From a filamentous cyanobacterium ESFC-1 (GTDB lineage: Bacteria; Cyanobacteriota; Cyanobacteriia; Cyanobacteriales; Spirulinaceae), in the NCBI GenBank assembly GCA_000380225.1, contig KB904821.1, forward strand, positions 1,850,830 through 1,914,829: a DNA stretch of 64,000 nucleotides. The letters run 5' to 3'. The translations under genes and the position numbers were made by a program. The notes under the pieces are model-generated. The model was not told where the DNA came from. It ran no database searches and was given only the letters and a program-made list of their open reading frames with translations. Positions 8,902 to 18,244 of this stretch are shown in pieces; position 1 is the stretch's first letter, and each line of letters starts with the position of its first letter.

Positions 8902-9028
8902 ATATCAAATCCGAAAAAACAACCATTATTTGAGAACCCCGGTTTCTGGCTCAGAATTTTAACCTTACTGTATCAACAAGTCAGAAACCGGGGTTGGTGA
9001 AGCTTCACTAATTAACCGGATTTGATAT
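8902..9028. repeat. Compound palindromic element with ATATCAAATCCG ends
   Basis: Outer perfect 12-bp inverted repeats (ATATCAAATCCG at 8902-8913, its complement at 9017-9028) enclose an inner 14-bp pair (AACCCCGGTTTCTG from 8935, complement ending 8995). The 127-bp unit has the shape of a small non-autonomous mobile element. A related end (CGGATTTAATAT) occurs near 51960. The rest of the 8849-9204 gap holds a short hairpin (GGTGGGCATTGCCCACC, near 9047), a REP-like repeat and the alaS terminator; no gene is seen. Confidence 0.6.
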
Positions 9029-9100
9029 TAGTTTAAAGCTAGAGAGGGTGGGCATTGCCCACCCTACACAATATTCTAAACTACTCAACTTTCAAAATAA

Positions 9101-9136
9101 GCCCCTCTCCCGTGGGAGAGGGGTTGGGGTGAGGGC
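9101..9136. repeat. REP-like palindrome, copy 2
   Basis: GCCCCTCTCCCGTGGGAGAG followed by GGGTTGGGGTGAGGGC, the reverse orientation of copy 1 at 1251-1286. Confidence 0.8.
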
Positions 9137-9164
9137 ATATTTATTATCGCGATTAAAAAAGAAC

Positions 9165-9197
9165 AAAACCCCGGTTTTTTCAAAAAACCGGGGTTTT
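9165..9197 (-). terminator. Terminator downstream of alaS (AACCCCGG hairpin)
   Basis: Perfect 16-bp arms (AAAACCCCGGTTTTTT and its complement) around a single base, 7 bp beyond the alaS stop. On the minus strand the hairpin ends in a T-run, so it should terminate alaS. Being symmetrical, it could stop transcription in both directions. Confidence 0.7.
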
Positions 9198-9204
9198 AAA
9201 CTCA

Positions 9205-11850
9205 CTACTGTAACTGTTCCCGTAATTGCTGTTTTGCGGTTTCTAAAGCTTCGGGTAGCTTACTTGCATCTCGTCCCCCCGCTTGGGCTAAATTGGGACG
9301 GCCACCCCCACCCCCACCGCAGATTTTAGCGATTTGGCCGATGAATTTACCGGCTTGGAGTTTCTTGTCTTTGTGGACTTGGGGGCTGAATGCGGCCACA
9401 AGACTGACTTTACCCTCTGTGGGGACGGAACCGAGAATTACGGCACTTTCACCGAGTTTTTGTTGGAGGCGTTCGGCGGCGGTTTTGAGGCTGTCGGGGT
9501 CTGCGTCGTCCATAGAAGCAACGAGAACCTGTATATCGCCAATTTTCTCGGCTTGTTCCAGAAGTTGGTCGGATTTGGCGATCGCGAGTTCTTTCTTAGC
9601 CGCGTCTAATTCTTTTTGTACGCCTTTGAGTTCGTTTTGTAAACTGGTAACGCGATCGCAAATTTCTTCGGGTTTTGCTTTGAAGCGATCGCCCAAATCT
9701 CGCACGACGCGATCGCGCACTTCGAGGTAATCTAGAATAGCAGGGCCAGCTACCGCTTCAATCCGTCGCACTCCTGAAGATATCCCAGTTTCGGAGATAA
9801 TCTTAAATGCGCCAATTTCGGCGGTATTGGTAACGTGAGTCCCTCCGCAAAGTTCCATCGAAACGCCGGGAAAGTCGATTACTCGTACCTCGTCGCTGTA
9901 TTTTTCCCCAAACATCGCGATCGCACCCTTGGCTTTAGCATCTTCAAGGGGCATAATATCAATATCAGCACTGTGGGCTTCGGCTATCCAGGTATTCACC
10001 TGACTTTCCACTTCCTGCACTTCTTCAGGAGTTAGGGAACGAGAACAGTTGAAGTCGAAGCGCAAGCGGTCAAACGCTACCATTGAACCCGCTTGGGAAA
10101 TCGAGTCATCTACTAACTTTTTCAACGCCGCTTGCAGTAAGTGAGTTGCGGTATGATTGGCTTGAGCGCGACGACGACAAGCCCGGTCAATTTGCGCGGT
10201 TACAGGTTCGCCGAGTTTCAGCGTTCCTCGTTCGATGTTACCGTAATGGACGAAGATGTTTTCTTGTTTCTGGACATCTTCGACGCGGACGACCACATTC
10301 TCTCCTAAAATATAACCGCGATCGCCAATTTGTCCCCCAGATTCGGCATAAAACGGGGTTTCTTCTAAAATAACTTGTACTTCGTTTCCGGCGCTTGCTG
10401 TTTCGACTGCTTCCCCGTTGACAACCAAGCCCGTAATCTGGGTTTTCGTGGATAAATCGGTATAGCCTAAAAACGCCGTGGCTTTACTTTCTGCGGCTAA
10501 TTCTGTCAAAATATTTTGGGCGGTTAAGTCGATGGTTTCCCGGTCTTTATTACCTAACCCTTGGTGTTTTTTCATTTCGATGTCAAAGGCTTCGAGATCG
10601 ACTTGAAACCCTTGTTCGGCGGCGATTTCCTCGGTAAGTTCCAAAGGAAAACCATAAGTCGCATACAGGTCAAATGCGTCCTCTCCTGAAATCATTTTTT
10701 CCGACTGATTGGCCGTTTTCGCAATCACATCAGCCAATAACTTTTCACCGCGTTCGAGGTTTTTCAAGAAAGCCGTTTCTTCCCGTTGCAGTTCGGTTTT
10801 GATATAGTTTTCCCGTTCGCGAACATGGGGATAAGCGTCTTCAGACAGGGCGATCGCGACTTCGGCCACATCGCTGATAAACTGGTCTTCAATGCCAATC
10901 AAACGTCCGTGACGCACCACGCGACGAATGAGACGACGCAAAACGTAACCCCGTCCGGTATTCGACACAGTAATCCCATCTGCAATCATGTGAACCACAG
11001 CCCGGACATGATCGCCAATTACCTTCAAGGAGACTTGGGTTTTCTCGTCGGCTTTACTGTAGTTAACTTTCGCCAGTTTAGCAGCAGCCTCGATAATCGG
11101 CAGAATTAAGTCGGTTTCGTAATTATTCGGCACACTTTGGAGGATTTGCGCCATGCGTTCCAAGCCCAACCCCGTATCGATGTTTTGCTTGGCCAGGGGT
11201 GTTAAATTGCCTTCTGCATCCCGGTTATATTGCATAAAGACGAGGTTGTAAAACTCAATAAACCTCGAATCGTCTTCTAAATCGATGTTTTTATCGCCTT
11301 TTTCCGGGTGAAAGTCGTAATAAATTTCCGAACAGGGGCCGCAGGGGCCAGTAGGGCCAGATTTCCAGAAGTTATCCTCTGCACCCATGCGTTGAATACG
11401 ATGGGGTGCTACACCGATTTTATCGCGCCAGATTGCAAAGGCTTCGTCGTCTTCTTCAAAAACACTGGGAACAAGGCGTTCTGGGGGCAAACCAAAGCCT
11501 TTTGTAGACAGTTCCCAAGCCCATTGAATCGCTTGTTCTTTGAAATAATCCCCAAAGCTAAAATTCCCCAACATCTCGAAGAATGTATGGTGTCTGGCAG
11601 TCCGACCCACATTTTCGATATCGTTGGTACGAATACATTTTTGCGAAGTGGTGGCGCGATCGCAAGGGGCGGGTTTTTGACCGAGGAAAATCGGCTTAAA
11701 CGGCAACATCCCCGCAATCGTCAGCAACACGGTGGGGTCTTCGGGAACCAAAGACGCACTCGGTAGTATGTTGTGGCCCCGTTCGGCATAAAAGTCTAAG
11801 AATTTTTGGCGAATTTCGCGACCACTGAGGAATTTAGGGGTATAACTCAT
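9205..11850 (-). CDS. alaS: Alanyl-tRNA synthetase
   Basis: An 881-residue class II synthetase, full length for the family. It charges tRNA-Ala in the cytoplasm and edits mischarged Ser and Gly. The class II core lies in the first 350 residues ([34 protein letters not shown]). The editing domain carries the zinc-binding motifs NHTATH near 564 and CGGTH near 668. A coiled-coil stretch rich in K/E follows, then the C-Ala domain with the glycine run GGGGGG before RPNLAQAGG. Start at the ATG at 11850. Two phased palindromes lie 170-210 bp upstream, in the space shared with the divergent TPR gene. Confidence 0.97.
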   Translation of the reverse strand: MSYTPKFLSGREIRQKFLDFYAERGHNILPSASLVPEDPTVLLTIAGMLPFKPIFLGQKPAPCDRATTSQKCIRTNDIENVGRTARHHTFFEMLGNFSFGDYFKEQAIQWAWELSTKGFGLPPERLVPSVFEEDDEAFAIWRDKIGVAPHRIQRMGAEDNFWKSGPTGPCGPCSEIYYDFHPEKGDKNIDLEDDSRFIEFYNLVFMQYNRDAEGNLTPLAKQNIDTGLGLERMAQILQSVPNNYETDLILPIIEAAAKLAKVNYSKADEKTQVSLKVIGDHVRAVVHMIADGITVSNTGRGYVLRRLIRRVVRHGRLIGIEDQFISDVAEVAIALSEDAYPHVRERENYIKTELQREETAFLKNLERGEKLLADVIAKTANQSEKMISGEDAFDLYATYGFPLELTEEIAAEQGFQVDLEAFDIEMKKHQGLGNKDRETIDLTAQNILTELAAESKATAFLGYTDLSTKTQITGLVVNGEAVETASAGNEVQVILEETPFYAESGGQIGDRGYILGENVVVRVEDVQKQENIFVHYGNIERGTLKLGEPVTAQIDRACRRRAQANHTATHLLQAALKKLVDDSISQAGSMVAFDRLRFDFNCSRSLTPEEVQEVESQVNTWIAEAHSADIDIMPLEDAKAKGAIAMFGEKYSDEVRVIDFPGVSMELCGGTHVTNTAEIGAFKIISETGISSGVRRIEAVAGPAILDYLEVRDRVVRDLGDRFKAKPEEICDRVTSLQNELKGVQKELDAAKKELAIAKSDQLLEQAEKIGDIQVLVASMDDADPDSLKTAAERLQQKLGESAVILGSVPTEGKVSLVAAFSPQVHKDKKLQAGKFIGQIAKICGGGGGGRPNLAQAGGRDASKLPEALETAKQQLREQLQ

Positions 11851-12021
11851 AAGGTTTAAATGTAGATTATCGGGCTAAACAAGCGTTTCTCATTGTTACA
11901 TTCCATCGTATCGAATTGGTTGTGGGTTATTCGTTGTTGGTCGTCTATCCCATCAACCCGTCCGCAGATTAACAATCTAGGGAACCCATACAACTAAAGT
12001 CCAATTTCGCGGACTCCGTAA

Positions 12022-12059
12022 CATAACAGTTGTTATGCTTGACATAACACTTGTTATGT
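12022..12059. promoter_or_regulatory. Paired CATAACA-N2-TGTTATG palindromes, alaS/TPR intergenic region
   Basis: Two palindromes, CATAACAGTTGTTATG (12022-12037) and ACATAACACTTGTTATGT (12042-12059), with centres exactly 21 bp apart, i.e. two helical turns. An almost identical pair with the same spacing lies at 36352-36387 between the antiporter gene and gatB. This is the geometry of a cooperative operator for a dimeric regulator, but no such regulator is identified. The remainder of the 331-bp gap (11851-12181) shows no gene. Confidence 0.5.
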
Positions 12060-12181
12060 TTGCGGCTAGGAATTGCAAATTGGGCAATTTAGGAATCGAA
12101 GACAAAGGAAAATTCTGAACAGGCAAGGACTGAGGAATTAGAGAATCAGAGAAATATCTCAACACCAAGGACAAATGACCA

Positions 12182-13336
12182 ATGACCAATGACAAAAGAG
12201 GTTTAGCGTTAAATGGGTTAAAAGATGATGAAGCGGCGTTAATTTCCTTTCAACGGGCTTCTTTAGTCAAACCGGAGTCTTCAGCTTTGTTTGCTTATCA
12301 ATGCGAAGCCTTACTCAATCTCAATCGTCCTCTCGAAGCGATCGCGCAATGCGACCAAGCGATCGCCCTCAATGAAAACTGGAGTAACCTCGACCCCAGT
12401 CAAGCCCTGGCAAATCGCGGCCTAGCCCTGGAACGTTTAGGAGGAAATGAAAGCGCGATCGCGGCTTATGACCGTTCCCTTGAAACCTTACCGCAAAATG
12501 CCCAAGTGTGGACGCAACAAGGGCTGTTATTCGCCGCTCAAGAAAATTATATCGAAGCCCTCAACTCCTACACCCAAGCCCTCAACATTCAACCAGACTA
12601 CTCTCTCGCCCTCGTCAAGCAATGCGAAACCCTCAATAAGCTCGAACGCTACGACGCAGCCTTAGCCGCCTGTCAAAGCGCATTACAAGGCGATCGCACT
12701 TGGGATCGTTGGGGCATTGCAGAAGCTTGGAATCAAATCGCGATCGCCCAAACCAATCTCGGTCAGCGAGAAGAAGCCCTCGTCGCAGCGAATCGGGCTG
12801 TGGGCTTTCAACCGACTTATGCCGAAGCCTGGAATAATCGCGGCGTTCCTTTATGGTATCTCGAACGCTACGAAGACAGCCTCGCATCCTACAATCGTGC
12901 CTTAGAAATTCAGCCCAATTACGCTCAAGCCTGGCTGAATAAAGCCAAAGTCTTGCAATCCCTAGAACGTTACGGACAAGCCCGTTTAGCTTATGAAGAA
13001 GCCCTACAAATCGACCCGGAAAACGCCACCGCTTGGGCAAATTACAGCCATCTCCTGATCTACCTCGACGACCTCGACACTGCTTTAACTGCGTCTCAAC
13101 AAGCCCTCGACCTCGATCCAGAATTAATTTCAGCTTTACTGGCTCGCGGTAAAGCCCTTATTACCTTACAACAATACCGAGACGCGATCGCCATCTACCA
13201 ACTAATTACCAATCTCGACCCCGAAAACGCCACCGCATGGGGACAACTAGCCCTTGCTTTCACCCAACTCGGTCGCAGCGAAGAAGCCCAAATCGCCTTG
13301 GGTCGCTATCAATTGTTACAGGGAGTTGAGGATTGA
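12182..13336 (+). CDS. Tetratricopeptide-repeat protein
   Basis: A 384-residue protein made almost wholly of about ten TPR units with clear consensus (for example YAEAWNNRGVPLWYLERYED, SLASYNRALEIQPNYAQAW). TPR superhelices bind peptides and build complexes; no catalytic domain, signal peptide or membrane segment is present. The first unit begins right after the start codon, and the ATG lies inside a heptamer repeat (ATGACCAATGACCAATGACA) that ends at about 12193. This suggests either a repeat-derived leader or that the 5' part of a longer gene was lost to repeat insertion. It converges with the CHAT gene. Confidence 0.75.
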   Translation: MTNDKRGLALNGLKDDEAALISFQRASLVKPESSALFAYQCEALLNLNRPLEAIAQCDQAIALNENWSNLDPSQALANRGLALERLGGNESAIAAYDRSLETLPQNAQVWTQQGLLFAAQENYIEALNSYTQALNIQPDYSLALVKQCETLNKLERYDAALAACQSALQGDRTWDRWGIAEAWNQIAIAQTNLGQREEALVAANRAVGFQPTYAEAWNNRGVPLWYLERYEDSLASYNRALEIQPNYAQAWLNKAKVLQSLERYGQARLAYEEALQIDPENATAWANYSHLLIYLDDLDTALTASQQALDLDPELISALLARGKALITLQQYRDAIAIYQLITNLDPENATAWGQLALAFTQLGRSEEAQIALGRYQLLQGVED

Positions 13337-13390
13337 TGATTTAGGGGGTTGGGGAGACACCTACAGTCAGATTGCTACCCAACTTTCTGA

Positions 13391-16381
13391 CTAATGCAAT
13401 CCTTGACAAGTAAAAGCAGACCAATATTGCGGATGAGCAAAAGGGCAAGTTTCTGGAGATTGCTTCATCAGGGTTTTAATCTGCTTGATTACTTGGTCAT
13501 AGCGAATATATTTCTCCATCAATTGGGATGCTTCGGTAGAATTGCGGTCGTGTTTTTTCATTTCTCGATTGGCTTGGTTCCGCTTAGTTTTGACCTGTTC
13601 TAAAATGATTGTGAGGTCATTTGCTAAATCTTTGATATTGTGCGATCGCAGTTTAATTTGAGCTTGTTGTAAAGCTTCAGTACGGCTTTTTCCAGCTTGT
13701 CTATATTGATAATAAAACCCAGAAAATAAAGTAGTTGCTAAGTCATCAACAGACCAAAGCGTGCTAATTACACTTCTTGCTCCTGCACACAGAAAACCCG
13801 AAGCCAGTGTCAAAACATCATCGGTAATATCAGGTAAACCTAAACCTGTTTCGCAGCACGAAAGAAATACATCTGATAAGTTGGGTAAACGCCACCCCGG
13901 AGTCATTAACTGACCTAATGTAATATTACCATCTGCTAACTGTAAAGCAGAATTCAAAGGGTCTTTTAAACTATATTGAGCATGATGACAAGAATGTAGC
14001 ACTTGCACTTGTTGGGCTAACTCTCGGTAGTTAGCGCAAGTTGCTTTTTTTTCTCCAAGATGTAAGTTTTCTGGGATTTTGTACCGTTGAGCGAGTTGGT
14101 TTCCTTCAATACTCGCGCAGGGTAAATCTCCTGTTGCATTTTCCACAATTCCATATTGCCAGTTTTCTTTGATTTCTGGTCGTTGGTGACAAAATTCCAA
14201 AATTTGGCAACTAGGAGTATAACGAATCAAAAATTTATCCCCTAGATATTCTTCATGGTTTACAGGTAAGGCTGCTAAGGGAATTTGATGCAGTAGCAAA
14301 TGAGGAACGATGATTAATTCTTTAATTTGCTCTAAATGCTGTTCAATGAGTTGGGAGATTTGTAAACGTTTTGAAACTTCAGCTAAAAAAGTATGAGTTG
14401 TTTGATTCCAAGTTAATTTATTTTCCACATAAGGCTTGAGCCAATTTTGACCAATCCAATCTTGGAATGTTTCAATACCTTCTCCCGTACAAGTATGAAG
14501 TGTAACCCTATCTTTTCGGACAACGAAAACCTGAGTATCTGTATTGGTCGTAAAAAAGCTTAAAATTGCTGTGGTAGGTTGCTCGATGAGTTTCTGTATT
14601 GCTGCTAAATTAGGAGGATTAACTTGAATCTCTCCCGCTAACACTGGATCGTGTTTACGAATTTTTTGCCAAATCTGCTGTTTTCGATTTTCTAAGTTCT
14701 GAATAGTATCGGTGTATAGTTCCAAGGAAACGCGATCTAATCGATGACTCTTTCTTCTTTCATTAGTTTGATTTTGCAAACGTTCTCGATCGATTTGTTC
14801 TTGCAGTTGGTCATATTCTTTCAAATACTTATCTACTTTAGGATGTATTTTCCCTTCACTGTATAAGTCATTACTTACCATTAAATCCACCAACCTTTTG
14901 GAACGCGATCGCTCTACAGTTTCAATAGCTTTTTCAATTTTTCCGGCATTAACACAAGCTTGTATCATACCGATATAAACATCAAGGGCTGCTGCTAGAA
15001 TATATTGACGATGTTGATCTAAAACTGCCTGAATACGATGTTTTTCAACTGCCTCTATAGCCAAAGAGTATTTATCTATAGCGTCTTGCCATTGTTGTGC
15101 TTTAAACGATAAATCCCCTAACTCTTTGGTTGTTAGCAAAATATTAGAATCGTCCTTGAAATTGTTGTATATAAAAAACGCAGATTCAAATGCTTTATAA
15201 GATTTTAGATTATCTTGTAACAGCTTATAATTTTTACCAATATTATATTGAGCTGTTGCCCAATCATAAGGAAAGTTATCGTAGCTTAATATTTCTAAAG
15301 ACTTTTGATGATGATAAAATGCTTTTTGTAAATTTTCGTTTTTACTTGAAAAATCTTGACAAATTTCCGCAAATTCAACATAAACAGAACCAATATTAGT
15401 TTGTGTTGTAGCCCAATGATAAGGAAACTCTTGTTTTGTGCAAACTTCAAGAGTTTTATCATAATGAAGCAAAGCCAAGTCTAGATACTTTTGAGGTTGA
15501 TCGACTTTTATTAATCCTCCATAAGCATTTGCTAAATTGTTGTGAGTTTCCGCCCATTCTGATGAATTATTTTTTTTGTCGCGAACTAAAAGCGCTTTTT
15601 CATAAAAATTGATAGCATTTTTTAGATTTTCTTTTTTATCATCAATAATTAGGTCTACATAAATATTACCTAGATTATTGTTACACGCTCCCCACTGTTC
15701 GGGATAGTCTTTGTAAGTAAACACTTTTAGAGCTTCTTGTACAAGAGATAAAGACTTTACCTGGTTTTGGATTTTATCTCCATGTAGAAAACGACGATGA
15801 ACTTCGCTCAAATTAAGTTTTTGCTCTGCCCATTGTTGAGGATACTTTTCAAACTCAAAAAACTCTAAAGCTTCTTGATAAAACTGGTACGCTAAATTCA
15901 AGTTACTCACTTTATCGCCAAAAACTCTATAAAGATACGTTCCCCCTAGATTACTTTTTATAGCTGCAATATTATAGATTGAATTACTTTTTTGAGCATA
16001 AGCTAATGCTAAATGATGGCCGGCTAATGCAATTTCTATATTATTTGCTTGAATACCAGAATCCAAGTTTAAAATAAAGTTACTAAATTCATTAACAAGA
16101 CAAGAAATTATATCTTCTTTTTTTCGTTCGCTATTCACTCCTTCAATAAAAATTTCAATTTTTGAAGTATTTATCACTTCAATCAATTGGTCAGGAGGAT
16201 TAAGTTTATCCAAATTTTTCTCAATAAAAGCTTTAACTCTTTGAGTATCTTGGTCATGATTACCAATTAAAGTTAAAGCATTTAAAAAAAATGATTTATA
16301 ATTTTTCCGAGTTTGTTTACTTATTTTTGAACTGTTTTTTTCTGATTTCCCAAATCCTTTACCCACAATCCATGACCTCAA
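13391..16381 (-). CDS. TPR-CHAT caspase-like protease
   Basis: A 996-residue protein. The N-terminal 550 residues are TPR-like repeats with the recurring YPxQWAxxxxNLG pattern, followed by a coiled-coil linker rich in Q, E and R. The C-terminal 400 residues form a CHAT domain, a caspase-clan protease. The catalytic His is in VLHSCHHAQ (about 797) and the Cys in FLSCCETGLG (about 840). A basic, helical insertion precedes the final HPQYWSAFTCQG. CHAT proteins act in signalling, cell death and, in some systems, phage defence. Translation probably starts at TTG 16381, 6 bp after the HEIGH gene, so the two are coupled. The 5' half is visibly richer in A+T than alaS or the TPR gene, which hints at transfer. 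Confidence 0.85.
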   Translation of the reverse strand: MRSWIVGKGFGKSEKNSSKISKQTRKNYKSFFLNALTLIGNHDQDTQRVKAFIEKNLDKLNPPDQLIEVINTSKIEIFIEGVNSERKKEDIISCLVNEFSNFILNLDSGIQANNIEIALAGHHLALAYAQKSNSIYNIAAIKSNLGGTYLYRVFGDKVSNLNLAYQFYQEALEFFEFEKYPQQWAEQKLNLSEVHRRFLHGDKIQNQVKSLSLVQEALKVFTYKDYPEQWGACNNNLGNIYVDLIIDDKKENLKNAINFYEKALLVRDKKNNSSEWAETHNNLANAYGGLIKVDQPQKYLDLALLHYDKTLEVCTKQEFPYHWATTQTNIGSVYVEFAEICQDFSSKNENLQKAFYHHQKSLEILSYDNFPYDWATAQYNIGKNYKLLQDNLKSYKAFESAFFIYNNFKDDSNILLTTKELGDLSFKAQQWQDAIDKYSLAIEAVEKHRIQAVLDQHRQYILAAALDVYIGMIQACVNAGKIEKAIETVERSRSKRLVDLMVSNDLYSEGKIHPKVDKYLKEYDQLQEQIDRERLQNQTNERRKSHRLDRVSLELYTDTIQNLENRKQQIWQKIRKHDPVLAGEIQVNPPNLAAIQKLIEQPTTAILSFFTTNTDTQVFVVRKDRVTLHTCTGEGIETFQDWIGQNWLKPYVENKLTWNQTTHTFLAEVSKRLQISQLIEQHLEQIKELIIVPHLLLHQIPLAALPVNHEEYLGDKFLIRYTPSCQILEFCHQRPEIKENWQYGIVENATGDLPCASIEGNQLAQRYKIPENLHLGEKKATCANYRELAQQVQVLHSCHHAQYSLKDPLNSALQLADGNITLGQLMTPGWRLPNLSDVFLSCCETGLGLPDITDDVLTLASGFLCAGARSVISTLWSVDDLATTLFSGFYYQYRQAGKSRTEALQQAQIKLRSHNIKDLANDLTIILEQVKTKRNQANREMKKHDRNSTEASQLMEKYIRYDQVIKQIKTLMKQSPETCPFAHPQYWSAFTCQGLH

Positions 16382-16387
16382 CTTAAG

Positions 16388-16963
16388 TTAGTTCAGACAC
16401 ATACTAGATTCAACCTTTGCAACTTGACGAGGTTGCCATCCTAATACAGGTTGCCAAGCAACTGTTACCAATTCTTTTGTTGGACGTAAAATACCGCGCT
16501 CAAAATCAATTCCAACTGCGGTTAATTGGTCAAAGCCATTTTTATAAAACTTATGAGAGCGACTGGTGACTTGGTTTTTCATCCAGAGATAGGGATTATT
16601 ACGTTGACGGAAATCCCAGTCATTCGTACTCCAACGACCACATTGCAGAGGACTGACCCAACCCTTTAATTCTAATGCCTTTAAACACCAAGCTCTGGTT
16701 CCCCACTCATCGGGGGTGGGGTCATCGGGTTTAATAATACCGTTTTTCGCGAACCAGTTCATATAAGGAACACCCATACCGCCATGTTCGCGCCATAATG
16801 CAATATAGCCATCAGGCTTGACGGCAAAATGCCCAATTTCATGCAGCACATTCCACCACTGCTCGTAACCGGGGGCAATTGTAACCCCACTTACACCAAT
16901 GCTTTCACCAAATGCTAAAACTTCTTCAACCGTAGGGATAGTGAGTCTTTTGTTTACTTGCAT
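16388..16963 (-). CDS. HEIGH-motif metallopeptidase-like protein
   Basis: A 191-residue protein when started at ATG 16963; a GTG at 16987 would add eight residues. It carries a zinc-peptidase motif HEIGH (H41, E42, H45) after a hydrophobic helix (YEQWWNVL), with candidate third ligands in REHGGMG and DEWGTRAW. The rest is Trp-rich (GRWSTNDWDF, NPYLWMKN, WQPVLGWQP) and matches no family I can name. The motif is reminiscent of ImmA/IrrE-like peptidases, which act on XRE regulators, but overall similarity is not evident. It is the first gene of the operon with the TPR-CHAT protease and has two palindromes 48-91 bp upstream. Confidence 0.55.
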   Translation of the reverse strand: MQVNKRLTIPTVEEVLAFGESIGVSGVTIAPGYEQWWNVLHEIGHFAVKPDGYIALWREHGGMGVPYMNWFAKNGIIKPDDPTPDEWGTRAWCLKALELKGWVSPLQCGRWSTNDWDFRQRNNPYLWMKNQVTSRSHKFYKNGFDQLTAVGIDFERGILRPTKELVTVAWQPVLGWQPRQVAKVESSMCLN

Positions 16964-17010
16964 TCCGTTTCGTTTTTGCCATATCACGAGGCTGACTCTT
17001 TTAATGTAGT

Positions 17011-17054
17011 ATTCCTTTCAGGGAATGTCAAGCAAAACATTCCTTGTAAGGAAT
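17011..17054. promoter_or_regulatory. Two ATTCCTT-type palindromes upstream of the HEIGH-CHAT operon
   Basis: ATTCCTTTCAGGGAAT (17011-17026) and ATTCCTTGTAAGGAAT (17039-17054), centres 28 bp apart, in the 71-95 bp between mazF and the HEIGH gene. The second matches the palindrome at 18680-18697, upstream of the TA operon, at every arm position. The likely ligand is the XRE protein encoded at 17393-18244. Confidence 0.6.
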
Positions 17055-17058
17055 TAAT

Positions 17059-17406
17059 CTAGACATTAGGCAAACCCAAAGCCGTGACTAAAGCCCGGTC
17101 TAACTGCGCTAAGGTCGTCTCAGCCAATACCCCGCGTTGAGAAAAAAGACGACTTTTGGCCACAGCCCGGACTTGCTCACCCAATGCAACCGAGTCATTA
17201 TCCATTCCCCCATCTGGGGCTTTAATTAAGATTTGAGAGGGGTACAGCTTGCGCTTTTGACGATAGGTGGTGCAAGGAATGACAATGACAACAGAACTGA
17301 ATTTATTAATTGCGTCATTGCTAACAATAATTGCGGGACGAGTCCCCCCTTGCTCTGAACCTTGGATGGGTTCAAAATTGACGTTATAAACCTCACCGCG
17401 TTTCAT
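17059..17406 (-). CDS. MazF/PemK-family endoribonuclease toxin
   Basis: A 115-residue MazF-like protein: MKRGEVYNVNFEPIQGSEQG, then TRPAIIVSND with the conserved R and P, and VIVIPCTT as the next core strand. MazF toxins cut mRNA or rRNA at short sequences. The frame is open upstream, but ATG 17406 gives the family N-terminus and overlaps the end of the XRE gene by 14 bp. There is no separate mazE; the presumed antitoxin is the C-terminal tail of the XRE protein. Confidence 0.85.
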   Translation of the reverse strand: MKRGEVYNVNFEPIQGSEQGGTRPAIIVSNDAINKFSSVVIVIPCTTYRQKRKLYPSQILIKAPDGGMDNDSVALGEQVRAVAKSRLFSQRGVLAETTLAQLDRALVTALGLPNV

Positions 17407-18244
17407 ATTCAGACTCACCCAATTGCAATGCTTCCCAATCGGATTGTGCAAACTCTTGGGAAATCGTCAGCGCTTCTTGTTGATATTCTGTATCCGCAGC
17501 CATTTCGGAAAAGTCAGCGTAAAGGTTTTCCTGACTGATAATTTTGATGAGCTTTTGGTGTAAATCTTGGGCCAGATATAACAACTCCATCGCGTTAGAA
17601 TCATAACCCGTAACATCTCGACTGACTCCAGCACTGGCTTCGTAATCTTCTAATATCTCTTTAATTAATTCATCTTTATCTTCATCTTCTGGAGTGTCTT
17701 GCCGTAAACTTTTTTCTAATTTGTTTGCAATTTCAGACAAAGATTGATTGTTAATTCTCGCTCTGACTTTGACTGCGACTTCATCATTACTTTCTAAGAA
17801 AGTTTGAATGATTGATTTAGGGGATTGAGTTGGGGGTTGAAGCTGACTCATTACATAATCGCGGATTGTCATTTCCTGGGCTGTGGCGGCTTCTTGGATA
17901 GATTCAGGCAAATCGATTAAGATATTACCGTTATTTTCACTAACTTGATAGAGGTTATTTCCTTGCTTGACGGCAATCAATAAATCAGCATTGAGGGCGT
18001 GAAGATATTGTAAGACAGACTCTAATTTATGGTCTTTTGCGGCTGATTCTAACTTGGAAATTGCTGCTTGTTGTACACCTAATTTTTGGGCGAATTCTGC
18101 TTGCGTTAATCCGGCTTTTTCCCGCAAGTCTCGCATGGCATCAGTGAGATATAATCGCAAATACTCCAGTTTGCCTGCTAATACCACTTCAGGGTCATCG
18201 CTAATGCTTGTATTAAGCCATTCTTGAAAATTATATTCTGTCAT
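17393..18244 (-). CDS. XRE-family antitoxin with long C-terminal extension and MazE-like tail
   Basis: A 283-residue protein. Residues about 36-84 form an XRE helix-turn-helix (LREKAGLTQAEFAQKLGVQQ, then AAISKLESAAKD), the usual antitoxin of RelE/HigB-type toxins. A helical region (about 110-235) follows. The last 45 residues contain EMAADTEYQQEALTISQEFA and then QSDWEALQL, a pattern I recognise from small cyanobacterial antitoxins encoded before MazF. Its gene overlaps the RelE-like gene by 4 bp upstream and mazF by 14 bp downstream. It may therefore neutralise two toxins with two ends and repress the operon. The double role is inference; the HTH is clear. Confidence 0.7.
   Translation of the reverse strand: MTEYNFQEWLNTSISDDPEVVLAGKLEYLRLYLTDAMRDLREKAGLTQAEFAQKLGVQQAAISKLESAAKDHKLESVLQYLHALNADLLIAVKQGNNLYQVSENNGNILIDLPESIQEAATAQEMTIRDYVMSQLQPPTQSPKSIIQTFLESNDEVAVKVRARINNQSLSEIANKLEKSLRQDTPEDEDKDELIKEILEDYEASAGVSRDVTGYDSNAMELLYLAQDLHQKLIKIISQENLYADFSEMAADTEYQQEALTISQEFAQSDWEALQLGESEYETR

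Noticed and set aside
9048-9329. Plus-strand frame of 93 codons
   Set aside because: It covers a REP-like repeat and a terminator hairpin and is antisense to alaS.
13391-16381. Type III-E CRISPR link of the TPR-CHAT protease
   Set aside because: No Cas7-11, no repeats-spacer array and no other cas gene in the window; TPR-CHAT proteins are common in cyanobacteria outside CRISPR loci.
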